This document shows positions 12,362-24,300 of a stretch of 64,000 nucleotides of DNA, one piece after another. The stretch is taken from positions 426,993 through 490,992 of the forward strand of contig OENT01000003.1 of assembly GCA_900239685.1 (NCBI GenBank). Reading direction: 5' to 3'. This stretch comes from Rotaria macrura (lineage: Eukaryota > Rotifera > Eurotatoria > Philodinida > Philodinidae). The notes under the pieces were generated by a model. The model did not search any database, was not told the DNA's origin, and saw nothing but the letters and a program-made list of their open reading frames with translations. The position numbers and the translations under genes are program-made. Each line of letters begins with the position of its first letter. The first letter of the stretch is position 1.

Positions 12362-14115
12362 TAGAAATATATACGGATAAGTATAGACTCACTATGTGTA
12401 GACCTAGTCTGTCAACTTTATGAATAAATGCGTAGGAAGAAAGCAAAAAAAGGACGTTACTGTGCATTAAGGCGTGACGAATCACCTATTTCGATGAATG
12501 TTGAATATGATGAGAAAGCAGGGACTCTCTGTCTCTCTCTCTTCTTCATTCATGGTGAATAATACCCTTTCTCTTAATAAACGAGTCGAGCGCGAAAAAG
12601 AAAAATCCCTATTAGTGTTTCACCAATGACACATAGTCAATTTTTCTTCTCTTTTCTCTTCATAATAAATGTTCGCCGATAGAATTTCTTGTTTCAAAAA
12701 TGAGAAACTATAATTATTCGGTAGGTACTTTAATTATTCTATTACATACTCATAGTCAACATTTGATGAAAAATCTAGTCATTTTTTGCTAAATTAGGTA
12801 GAACGATTGAAACCAAATTCTTTGTTCTTTTATACAAATAATAAACTCGCCATGGTCATTGATTATTACATCATTTTTCATTATAAATTGATTGATATTC
12901 ATATCAACAAGATCATCAAAAAATACCGAGAATTTCAATTAAGAATGAATGATACTGAAATTAATTTCGATAAAAATGATAAATAATTGTTTTATATTCA
13001 AATGAGGTGGAAATATTCGTCAAAGAAAGACTCAGACATCTAATATTCTATTATATATTTCAATATTCATACTCAATTCGGTCGGTTTCAAGAGAATTCG
13101 ATGCATTTTCCTATTGATATACAGTGCACATGCTTCTTTTTTATATAAAGAAAAGCAAAAACCATTGCTATCTAAAGAATGAAAACAAATATCTATAACT
13201 TCAAACAATTTTTTTATATTTTATGTTTCATTTTACTTTTTTTTCAAAATTTTCTGTGTTTGTTTACCAACGAGATCAAATAACGCACACACATACAAGG
13301 AAAAAGGAAAAAAATCAATAAATCAAAGGAAGAAGATTATAGATAATAGATTTAAAACAAACCCGCCAACAAACAGCAACGAAGAAGAAGACAGATATAG
13401 CCTAATGACACAAAAAAAATCAAAAGAGAAAAAAACAATGAAAATATCAAGCTAACTATTTCTTGGATGCTTTTAATTGTTTTGCTAGAATAATGGATAT
13501 GGAGAAAAAAAATGAGAAAAACGATGAAATATGTCTCGTGTTGAGTCAGTTTTTATGGCTGCGTATTTTCTTTGCTTCCAATGTTATAAATTGGCGAACA
13601 TTACACACAAACACAAAAGAAACAGTTACATAGAAACATATCATATAATAATTAAAGAAGGAGTTGAAATATCTATGAAAATCTTCTTCGCTTTGGCTCT
13701 ATTTCATCATCATCATCATCATCATCTTCATCAGTAACATGAAATTTGGTTTCTTCATAGTTCTATATACATACAATCAATCGAACATCAATCTACAGAA
13801 ACAGAGAGAGGAGACAAAAAATTGAATAACAATCAACAGCGAACGAAAAAAGCTGAACAAAGAGAACTTATGTGACTTTGTTTTGACAGATGAGCAAAAA
13901 AAAGAAAAAAAAACTAGTAGAGACGACAAGAGACAGAGAGAGCACGAACGATGGATTTGGTGTTTTTTTATCGTTTTTCAAATACATACATATATATACA
14001 GTTCGAGAAAAAAATAGTAATGAAAAGAGATGATTGTCCCGAGAAAAAGAAAAACGAAAAACAAAATCGAGCCGCATTATTATTGTGTGACGTCAGGGTT
14101 GTCCTCTATTATGAT
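12362..14115. other. Intergenic, simple repeats only
   Basis: This AT-rich stretch has short purine- and pyrimidine-rich runs and a CAT triplet run near 13705-13730. Overlapping ORFs on both strands at 13531-14157 are homopolymer-driven and have no protein-like features. No gene is supported. Confidence 0.5.
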
Positions 14116-15864
14116 TCATTTTTCGACATTCAAATAATTGTGGATAAAATTCATTGACTGCTGTATTGATACGTTCAACGCACGGCGCTTAACAGAAATG
14201 AAAACATATTTACGTCTATGAACACTACTGGATGAATAAGAAAAATTTTGTTCTACCTGTTAATGTGACACTACCAGTAGTGAAAACTTTAAGAACAGCC
14301 TTATCAGGCAATCTGACTGTAGCACCCGGATGAATTTCGGGTTCATAACTAACAAAACAATTGAAGTAATATTGAAATTTTTCTTTATCTCATGCTTGCG
14401 TCTCTAACCTGACAAAGTCTGAATTCGTGTCACGTAATTTACATATATCAATTGGCCATGGCATCGTACACGTTGCTAGACAATTGACGACACGATAATG
14501 TTGTATTTTGACTTTAAATCCAAGTCGTTGCAGTGATCGAGCAATTCGTCGTGCGCCGCGTTGTGCATCATCCTCACTGGAAGTAATAAGTAGCAGTGTA
14601 CACATTAGTGTGATACTACTACTAGTTTTCCTCCTCAACACACCTCGTCGTTCCGGTTACTGTTACTTTACCCGATGACCAGATATTGGCTGAACAATAT
14701 GGATTTCGAATCTTCATCAATAGCATCTGAAAACATTGAAAAGAAACAGAATTGATTTCAATGCTGAGAAAGATACATTTAATATTTATGAGATCCTACC
14801 GCTTGATCACGTTTGTAGATAACATTCGAAGCTTCCATAGCTATTTTCCGCAAGTTCAATTTGCAACCAAGTGCAAACGAACAAACAACATTATTGACGA
14901 AGATTTCGATTTCTTGATCTTGTGAATTATTACTTAAATTATTATTATCATTACTTACTGTACAGGAATTTGTTGAATTATTCTAAGAGATAATAGAAAG
15001 AAAAAGAAAACCAAAGATTTCTTTTCTTGTTTCTCGCATTTGTTATTTATAATATTTAGTATTCGCGTTTTTTTCTATTTCACCTGTTCGTCTATTTGAA
15101 TAGGATTTTGACTTTGAGAAATTGTGTTCAATAATTGGGATTGTTGTATAAGAGAACTAGTTGTAACTAAATGAAGACATAATAACATAAGATGACGCAT
15201 TAGAATTACGTGACGAAGAAGAGATGAAATTTTACTTTGTCGTTGAATTGTTATCGGTGCTAACCGTCCAAGAATAGGCGTATCAATACAAATACCCGGT
15301 TTAAAATTATTCGATGAAGAATCTTAAATTTAAACAAAAAGATTTTTTTCTTATTGGTATTCTTTTCTTCGATTTACTTGACGGTGTTATGATTTGTCGA
15401 GGATTATTAATTATTGTCATATTACTATTATTTAAAAGTGTTAACGTTGGTGACGATAATGATGTATGTAATGGTGATGATACAAGTCGTACTGTTTGAG
15501 GAGATTGTAAAATAAGATTTCCCGTTGTTATTTGATTATGTTGCTGAGAATTAGTTGTTGTTATATAAAGTATATTGCCATTCGTTGGCATTGTTACACC
15601 GGTTGAACTCATTGGCACAGATGTTGATGATGATACATTCATATTTCCATTTATAATTGAAACAACTGCTGGTTGTTTTATTAATGATGATGTTGATGAT
15701 GAAGTTAAACGCCATGCTGATGCATTTGTTGATGACGATGTTGATGATGATGAACCATTAACGGGTGTAGTTATGAGTTGAAATGTTGGGGGAACAGCAG
15801 CAGCAACCGGACCGCCACCACCGGCTGATCCAGCTGTAGCAGCCACATTAGTTGTTGTGAACAT
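14116..15864 (-). CDS. TBPL1: TBP-like factor (TBPL1/TLF/TRF2)
   Basis: TBP-like factors bind TFIIA/TFIIB and drive transcription from mainly TATA-less promoters. The conserved saddle is spread over several exons: 'EIFVNNVVCSFALGCKLNLR' and 'KIAMEASNVIYKRD' near 14910-14810; 'SANIWSSGKVTVTG' near 14690-14650; 'GARRIARSLQRLGFKVKI' and 'VVNCLATCTMPWPIDI' at 14570-14450; 'YEPEIHPGATVRL' and 'LKVFTTGSVTLTG' at 14345-14265; and a final exon ending 'FYPQLFECRK', stop at 14116-14118. The Trp in 'IWSSGK' where TBP has Phe, and the 'GARR.ARSLQ.LGF' signature, favour TBPL1 over TBP. A Thr/Ser/Asn-rich N-terminal extension of about 250-300 residues begins with the ATG at 15862-15864; vertebrate TBPL1 lacks it, but insect TRF2 also has long low-complexity extensions. 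Confidence 0.88.
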
Positions 15865-15998
15865 TTTCTTTTGTCTTAGTATTATTTATGTATTTATATT
15901 AATTTTTTTCAGTGAGATGAAAGAAATAGAAGAAAATAGATTTGTTTTTGTTGTGTTTATTTATTCTTTCTGTTTATCTGACAAATAATTCATCCAAT

Positions 15999-16142
15999 TT
16001 AAAGAACGTCGTCAAAATTTGCACTTTCGTATACATGTGCTATTGGATTGACTTGCTGCTGTCGATCTCGCAGCTGATCATTACGAACGTTCCCTATATT
16101 TATACTCATCGGATGCCATAAGAAAAATGTTCGAGTCTTCAT
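15999..16142 (-). other. Orphan coding-like stretch (47 codons)
   Basis: A minus-strand frame ends '…DQLRDRQQQVNPIAHVYESA…' and TAA at 15999-16001, with protein-like composition. An overlapping frame (16081-16308) also looks partly coding. No joining exon is evident. It may be an alternative 3' exon of the glycosyltransferase-like gene upstream on the same strand, or UTR. Confidence 0.2.
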
Positions 16143-16550
16143 GATGAAAATGCATAGGTGTTTGATTTCTTGTTTCATTAATCCATACTATACCGAATAA
16201 AATCCATTCCAATGGATCATAACAAAAATTCAATTGAAAAATGTTGATAGAAACGAGAAAAAAAAACGAGAGACAGACTTTTGTATTGAAAATATAAATA
16301 TCACACATGATTCAACCAATTGTTGGAGGTTTTTCGAATGTTCCAGAAGAGCTCATATTTCTTATTATGTCTATGAGTCATAGAGATTCTTTCTTTTTTT
16401 ACATTTTATTGGTGGACATGTGATAAAAAACTATCTTCTTTATTTAACGTTATAAAATAGTAAAAAAAAAAGACAAAGAAGAAGAAAACCAAACTGTCAG
16501 TAAAATAGAAATCAGAAATATTTCTTTTCTTTTCTTTTTTCTAAGTAAAA

Positions 16551-18317
16551 TCAAAAGGAAATTTCTCCGGGTGATACAGGATAATCGTGTCCATATCCAT
16601 CATCATAATATACAAATTGTCCGAAATCTTTATGATGAGGATGTCTTCGAGAATACTTTTCACGTATAGACGGATGAAAAAAAGAGTCATTTAACATTTC
16701 GGCTGAGAGTGTACTTGTTGCATTTGTAAAATATTCTGATTGTGACTGGTGTAAATGAACGTAATCAGGTTCATTGATGGTCGGCTCAACACCTTGTGTC
16801 CAAGATTTTCGAGAAGGCGGAGATAAATTATTAATTGGACTTACAACATCATTCGTTGAAAATAATGATTTCGGACTTGACGTATGTAAATTAATGTTTG
16901 GTACTGACTTCTTCAAATTATCTTCTTTACGTGATCGAAAATATGATATAATAGCTTTTTCAAGTGATTCAGAACGTTGAATTTCATCTTTTTTTCCTGT
17001 ACGACTACAATCAGTTAAACGAAGTACACCTGTTTGATCGTTTTTTTCGAGATCTTTCAATGGAGAAAATTGAGACTGTTCTAGAATTGCCCTAAAAAAT
17101 AGAATTCCAATTCCAAACAATTAAAAGAAGACAAATTATAATTAAACATATATAATCATACCATCGATCAAAATAACCTCGATCAACTCGGTTGCCATGC
17201 CAATAATGGCATATGTTAACTGGAATATAACTAACTAATGAACCATTACCAGCAATTTCAGCTACACGGTGACCCCATAGTTTAGCTAAATTTCTATAAT
17301 CTTCATGTATACCAGTCGGAATAGTTTCTTCGATACGGTTGATTAATGCAAATGCAAAGTGATTATCACCACATCCGATTATAGAAAAATCTAGAAGACC
17401 ACCCATCTCATCAAAAGTAGTTCGACGCATGGCCCAAGCATAGCCAGGATGAACAAAACATTCTGATGAGCGTCGTGGATCAAGTCGATGATCATGACGA
17501 AGTGCATAAGCAAATGAATAATCTTGACGTAAGATTTGGCTTTTTCCTGATGGACCCAAGTATGATGATAGTTCAAAAAGTTGGACAATAGGATGTTGCT
17601 GTAATTGATATATTGCTAGATGAGGCCAATCTGAACGCTAAAAACAGACAGTAGTTCTTGAATCAGCTAGGAAAAAAACACGCTTGCAAAAATATGCATT
17701 CTATAAAAAAAACATAAAAAACGTATGAATATGAATAAAATTTCAGGCCACAAAAACTTGATAGGTCTTGCTTTCAAAATAAATATTATTTTTCACGCCG
17801 AAGTACTAATTCTGTTAAATTTTTGATAAAACATTTTTTCATTGCAGCATAATATTTCAACAAAAAAGATAAATATCGGAATTCGAAAAAAATATTATGA
17901 CATACGAGTAGAATGATATGGACTAACCTCGAATTCTATATCAGCATCAAGCCAGGCAATATATTCAACATAAGATGGCAGACGTTTAGCAGCAATATTA
18001 ATTAAATTTTCTTTCAACCACAACACTGAAGGCGCACGAATTTGTAAATGTCGTGGATCATTTTCTCTAGTAATTTCAAATTTTTGTCTCGGTAAATCAA
18101 ATGATTCAGGACTATCAAATATACATTCAACAGTCAGCAAAGTAACACCTGATCGTGTCATATGTTCATCAAATTTATGATACGATTCATAACGGGATTT
18201 ATATTTAACGGGATTAAATAATATAGTTATAACACCAAAATGATTCAGATCGTATTTGGGAACATTTAATTGAAGATTGCGAGAAATTCCACGCTTTTTC
18301 GATGCTTGTGAACCCAT
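16551..18317 (-). CDS. Glycosyltransferase-like protein with DxD motif
   Basis: Three exons (17928-18317, 17162-17637, 16551-17091) join in phase to give 468 aa. The N-terminal two-thirds looks like a GT-A type nucleotide-sugar transferase: a strand-rich start ('FGVITILFNPVKYKSR'), then 'YIAWLDADIEFE' with a DxD metal/nucleotide-sugar signature, 'FVHPGYAWAMRR', 'GCGDNHFAFALI' and 'CHYWHGNRVDRGYFDRW'. Family and substrate are not identified. The last 180 residues are Ser/His-rich and probably disordered. No signal peptide or membrane anchor is seen, unusual for a Golgi enzyme. If translation starts at 18317 the protein begins MGSQASKK, which fits an N-myristoylation signal; an in-frame ATG at 18389 would remove it. 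The first intron is 289 bp and the second 70 bp. Confidence 0.75.
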
Positions 18318-21300
18318 GTTATTTAAAGTCGATGTTGGTGGATTGCTTCGATTTTCTTTTGCGTTTACAGAATTCACAAACACGCACACAGTTACTCACG
18401 TATCACTGGCGACAGAATGACACTTGACTGATTTTGGCATACAAGTAAAACAGAATGAGAGAACGACACGAAAATCCGAGTACTTACTTTATGCACAAAT
18501 AAATGATGAATTTAGTAGTAAAATTTTTCCTTTCGGATGATTTTCGTTTGTCGATTCGTGAAAAAAACCGATTCGTAAAAGAGGATACAACTAGAATAGC
18601 TTAATAGTACTGTTTATTGATCTTAAACTCTTAAAATAAAGACGAAAAAAGAAAGCGACGTTGAGACTGAAATATTATATTCGTGAGTTGTCGGTTTTCA
18701 ACAACAAGGTTGTTCTCTTTTCTTTTTCTCCTTTTTCAAGTGGAACGATTTATGCGTGGAAAATGCTTGTTCACTTTCATTCTTTCTCAAAGATCTGATA
18801 TAAAGGTATGACTAGTCCATTGAATAGAAAGGAAAAAAACATAAGAAGTCAAAAGAAAAACACAATAGTTTATCGGTATATTGCATCCACCTAAGAGTAC
18901 TGTTATGCATATAGCTATATACAATATTGGTTTGTAGAAGAGAAAGAGAGAGCAACGCAATACTCACACACACACACATATATTTATATATATATATAAA
19001 TCAAGTATTGCATTTTGAGTGAATGAGTTTGAAAGCGAACTTTTGTTTGAATTGATACAGAAATTTTATTTACTAGAATAATGTGTCACAGTTCATAATT
19101 CCATTTGAACAATATGTCAAAAAGTCTAGTCTGTTGTTCATGTCAACCAATAATATTTGTAATCGCCATGAAATCGTTCCTATGGCTGAATAAAACAAAT
19201 AAAATAGTCATCTGTTTTTATCATGATACTAGCATTCTTAGTGACATCAACATGTTAGATTCATTTTTCCAATAGCATAGTCGATAGAATAACGAAATCT
19301 TGTTGTCTTTTCTCATGCTATTTCCCCATGGCAACGTCTTTTTTTATTCAAATTTTCTATGTTGATATTGAATTCGCAATTAAGTGCACTCTCTTCTAGA
19401 TACTTATCACGGTTGTTGATCAGTTCATATCTTGTGGTAGTAAAATCAATTTCAGGACATTTTCATTTCATAACAGTGAACATTTCAGTAAGTTTATTTT
19501 TGATCCATATCATTCCTAAAGAATGTTCCACTCGAATTGGCTTTTCTCTTATCTGTTTTGCTTTTATTTAATGAATCCATAACTTGTTTAATATCGACAA
19601 ATCGCACTCTCTACTCGTGGATTATCGATTTAGAAGACTTCAATAAAGCAAAATACTTAACGGAAGCGAGACAGTCTTTGAACACTTACATCTTTTCGAT
19701 TTGTTTTTCTGTCAGTCTAGACTACGTCACGAGTGCCCAATTCTGTGTTTGATTTCGTAACCGAAGTGAAGTAAGCTCTGCACTGATGAACAATTGTTTC
19801 GCTTCGTCAACTTGTTTCTTCTTTCTTCAACAGTCCTTTAATGTATGAGCCATTTCTATGTCCTGTAAATAATTCGTCATTCGAGTGTAATAGCAATCTT
19901 TAAACAAAATCTTTCTCTTAGTGTCTACTGACTTGCTTCTCAAAACAAGCCATGTTTTCTTTACACAGATTATTCAGCATGTTTCTCGTTAGAAATCATG
20001 TGATGAAGCAAAACATAGTCAAGCTTGTTTGCTATTGAATTAATAGTAATAACTCGTGTCTGTTTACCCATGCTTTCAAATCAGGTAAAAGTGTATTTAC
20101 AGTGTGAAAATAAGCGAGCGACTTGGAGTCTAATGATTAGTCGAGAGGTTGCCAACGATTTTTCGATAGGCAAATGTCATGATCGTAGCATTACCTGTAA
20201 TGCAAATACTAAAACTAAATAAAGAAATATATTCATCACACTTGTTTTTATTGTCTTGATCTTGTACAAGAACAAGAATCAGAAGCTGTTGTGGTTGAGG
20301 TTTATTAACGATCAAAGAGAAGTTAATTTCATCGACGTAATTTTTGTTTTAGTTTTTCATATTCTTCTTGCCACATTTCTATGATAATTTATGGATTCTT
20401 CTAGTATATCAAATGCTATAATACATACAGAAATCTTAGTTTTAGTCGATGTTCGAACTGTTTGAATCATACTATCTGTGGTTAGACAATAAAAATATCC
20501 CATGAAGAATGGATTCTTTTTATTCAATAGATTGACTTTGACTTCTGAAATGAATAATTCCTTCGATGTGTGTGTTTTTTATCAGTAATTAAACTAACAT
20601 CAAATATATGCAATAACAAGAATATAGCATAAACAAAGATGACTTGTTTGTCATAGAGCACACACGACCATAGCAACGCTAAAAGAAAATGACAAATTTC
20701 AAATGAATTACATTGTATTGTATTCGCTGCCTAGTGATATGTATGGTATTCATTATATTGACATTGTCGAGAATAAAAAAACAACAATGTTTGTAATTCC
20801 AAAGAGTCCTTCTGCTGGATGCATAAAACCACAAAAATAGACGTAGATTCTTATCTTTGGTGGCATATCATAGTGTTTCATATTGACATGAATAATTTCT
20901 ATAGACTTACATGTTTTTTTCTCTTTCTGCATGATGTTGTTGAGAGCACGTTTTGTACGCAAATCCTATTTACGTTTTCGGTACATATTTATAGAATCTC
21001 TCTGTACTTCAACGATGCTCGTCCCCTGTTTGTCCTGTACATAGAGTATTGAATGAGTTAAAATTGAGTATCAGAGCGATAGAAACTACTAGTTGAATTG
21101 TGTCACTTAGCTCAAATCACGCGAGCACAAAATTATGCAGATTTATGATATTGAGGAAAAGTGCAAAGTTATAAGCAACAAAACTTGGTAAAAGAAACGT
21201 GACGATCGAAATAAGATAGGAGGGTTTTTGAATTTAATTACTGTTGAAAATTCTTGAATTTAAGCTTAAGAAGTAGTACTTGTCACTTAAAAGAAATGAA

Positions 21301-24300
21301 AGTGAACGGATACATTGTCATTGTATCAATAGTATCGAGCATAGTGTACTTTAAAGTCATTGATGAATATATTCATTTTTTTCTTTTATTAATTTTGAAA
21401 CTAATAAGAGGTTTCATTTAAATTTCGATCTCTTCGAGTGCATTTATAAATAACACAATGCAACTTATGTGTCTAGGTCATCGAAGCAAATTTTAAATGA
21501 AAATCCATGAAATTCGATATAAGAAGTGTTCCATTAGCTGATTAACATTGATTTTCTCCCAACGTTCTTTTTTTGAACATCGAGATTTTCAAAATTATGC
21601 ATTCAAAACAATTGAAATCTTTACACTTCATAGATCAAGTGAAAAGTAGAAATTCGTAAAAGTAATTGATTTCTACAGTAGCAATTGGGAGTCGATGATG
21701 AAACTCATCAAAGACTTGAATATCAACTGAAAATAAACGAATGACAATATAAAATTATGAACCATCTGTATCAAATTTGGTTTTTTATTTCGAAAGTAAA
21801 GAAATTCTATGAGAAAAATAAAAGGATCTAAATTAATTTTTAGTCAAACTTCAAAATCTACTTTCTTACATACTAATCGGAACGAATAATTAAACATATA
21901 CAAGAAAGAAATCAATGCCAACAAAGAAAAACATAATAAAAGAAAGTAACAAAATAAAAAGAAGATATCTTCGAAACTAAATAGTTAATTAAGTGTGGTA
22001 AATACTAAGAGCAATATGCTAGACAGGCTATTTTTCTAAATACTAAACCCAGTAAACACAAGCAGGGTCATTTTTATTTTTTTTTACTAGTAGTTTTATT
22101 CTGCATATGTACAATGAAGAAAATTGAAACAAATGAATCAATCTCGAAATTAAAAAAGATTATTTAATCACTATACATTTCTATGTGGTCGTACAATAAA
22201 AAAAATGAATAACGTTCTATTTTTTAAATTGATCTAGTTAATATTCATCATAGATATCGTAATTGTTAATACATTACATATGTAATCACTTGGGAAATGA
22301 ACGAATCGCTTTTGTCATACGCTATTCCAAGAAAACAAATTGAATAATTTTATCATCTTAGCTATGTTTTTTTGAACAAACTCAAATAGAATTGATTTCA
22401 ATCTGAAAACTATCAAGTATTGTATAATCTATGATATTTTGCAAAATGATAGTTTAATCTGATTAGGTTTTAGTCAATTCACTGGTTTTTGCTGATCCAA
22501 CTGTGAAAGAGCATCATACGATCAAGACCACATTACGGTTCGCATCGATGACTTTTCTACCACTCATTGTCCAAAATTAAATGTGGAATATAAGTGCTTT
22601 CAAATATTTTTCATGCATAACTTTTTCTTTTGAGAATATAATTACATATTCTTCCATGACATAAAGAATTTTAGGAATGCTGCAGACAATCGAATGATTT
22701 TAAACTGTAAACAATCAAAAATCACTTGGGCAAATGAATGAATCGAAGAACGAATTTTATATAGTATTATATATCCATGAAATCTCTTCTGTCTTTGGTT
22801 CTAAAATTCTTTCAGAAACAAAAAGATCGGATACTACAACAAAAGAACACTTGACACTAGTAATTTAAGAACGTCAGCAATGCTAAAATATAATTTAGAT
22901 CATTTTTGCATAGTATGGACGTAGAGTGAAGTCGTTGTAAATTTGCATGTTCTTCGGAATACGAAGCTCTATCACATAGAGCTGTGCAAAGATGAACAAA
23001 AACTATTTCCAATCAGGAGAAGCACATATTCATCATGACTTTCGATTTAGTAAATCATCCGGTTTCCGATTGAACAATGACAGATTATTAACGATAATTC
23101 TTATTCAACTTACGATGATAATTTAGTTCAAATTTTTCTTTCTCATAGAACAATGAAACCAATTGTTCAGGATTCTATGAATATAAGCAAAAGAATGTCA
23201 CGAAGAGTGCTTTTTCAAATCAATCACGATAAAATCTACGAGCAAGTTGGATAGTGACCATGAAAATTTGTCACAACTATACGAACAATCTAATATTATT
23301 AGAGATAATGACACATAGATTTTTCATTGATACAATTTCTAAGCGTGGCAATTTGCACAAGTTGAACTAATAAAAGTGAATAGTGAAGAAATATCATTTA
23401 CCCGATTAGATTTGGACTAAAAACTTGGTATTGTTTATTATCTACATGAAATGTTCTTGATCTTATACGAAGAGTAAATGAAAGCACGATTAGACTACGA
23501 TTATTACATTCACCGTAGTCTCAAGCCTTGTGTTACTGAGATACAGAAACAAACAAAACCATCAAGTGCAAAAGGTATTAGATTACTCGAGTACAGTACT
23601 CGAACTCATAGTTATCCAGATGTTATTAATTATTTAGCACAAGCTGGTATCAATTTAATGTCGTACCCTTTGCCTTCATGAGACCTTGTAAAACGCGATT
23701 TTCGGCTAAGTGATTAGTTCAAGCGTCTTTTAATCGACGACAAAAGATTATAAAAACAGCAATTAGCTCGTTCATTCAAAATAATTCACTTTTGCAAACG
23801 AATATCTCGTAAAACATCAAATAAATAGGTAGAAATTATAGAAGATTTATTTAAATGATCACGAGAAGTGTTTTCAACATTTCATAATATTTAATTAAAC
23901 ATATCTTGCTCGTTATTATTTTATTACTCATACGAGAATATTTTCGATCAAATCTAAAACGTATTGTTACTACTGTGCGAAATATGATTCTTTAAATTTT
24001 AATTTTCCATATTGTAAAGTTAATCTCATACTAAATTTTAGCTAATAAAATCCTAATGAAAGTTCATCGAATATTTTTCCTTGTTGATCATTAAGGTTTT
24101 GAATTTGGAGACCTGTTAGTATAGTACTAATTCTATCCTTCATGTTTCCACTGGCTGTGGGTGAAAATGCTATCAAAATATTCATGTACATCGTATTTTT
24201 TTTTGTAGGTTATTCATTCATGCTGATACTTATCTAAATAAATGAATCTCACGAGAATACTGATAAGAAAACTGTGAGGTCAATTCATTTAGGAAATGCG

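Noticed and set aside
13531..13737. 68-codon ORF ending in a His run
   Set aside because: The His run is a CAT triplet repeat; the rest shows no protein-like features or splice partner.
15314..15781. Two plus-strand ORFs (15314-15499, 15575-15781)
   Set aside because: They are antisense shadows of the TBPL1 N-terminal coding exons; the Asp runs are the complement of Ser/Thr/Asn codon repeats.
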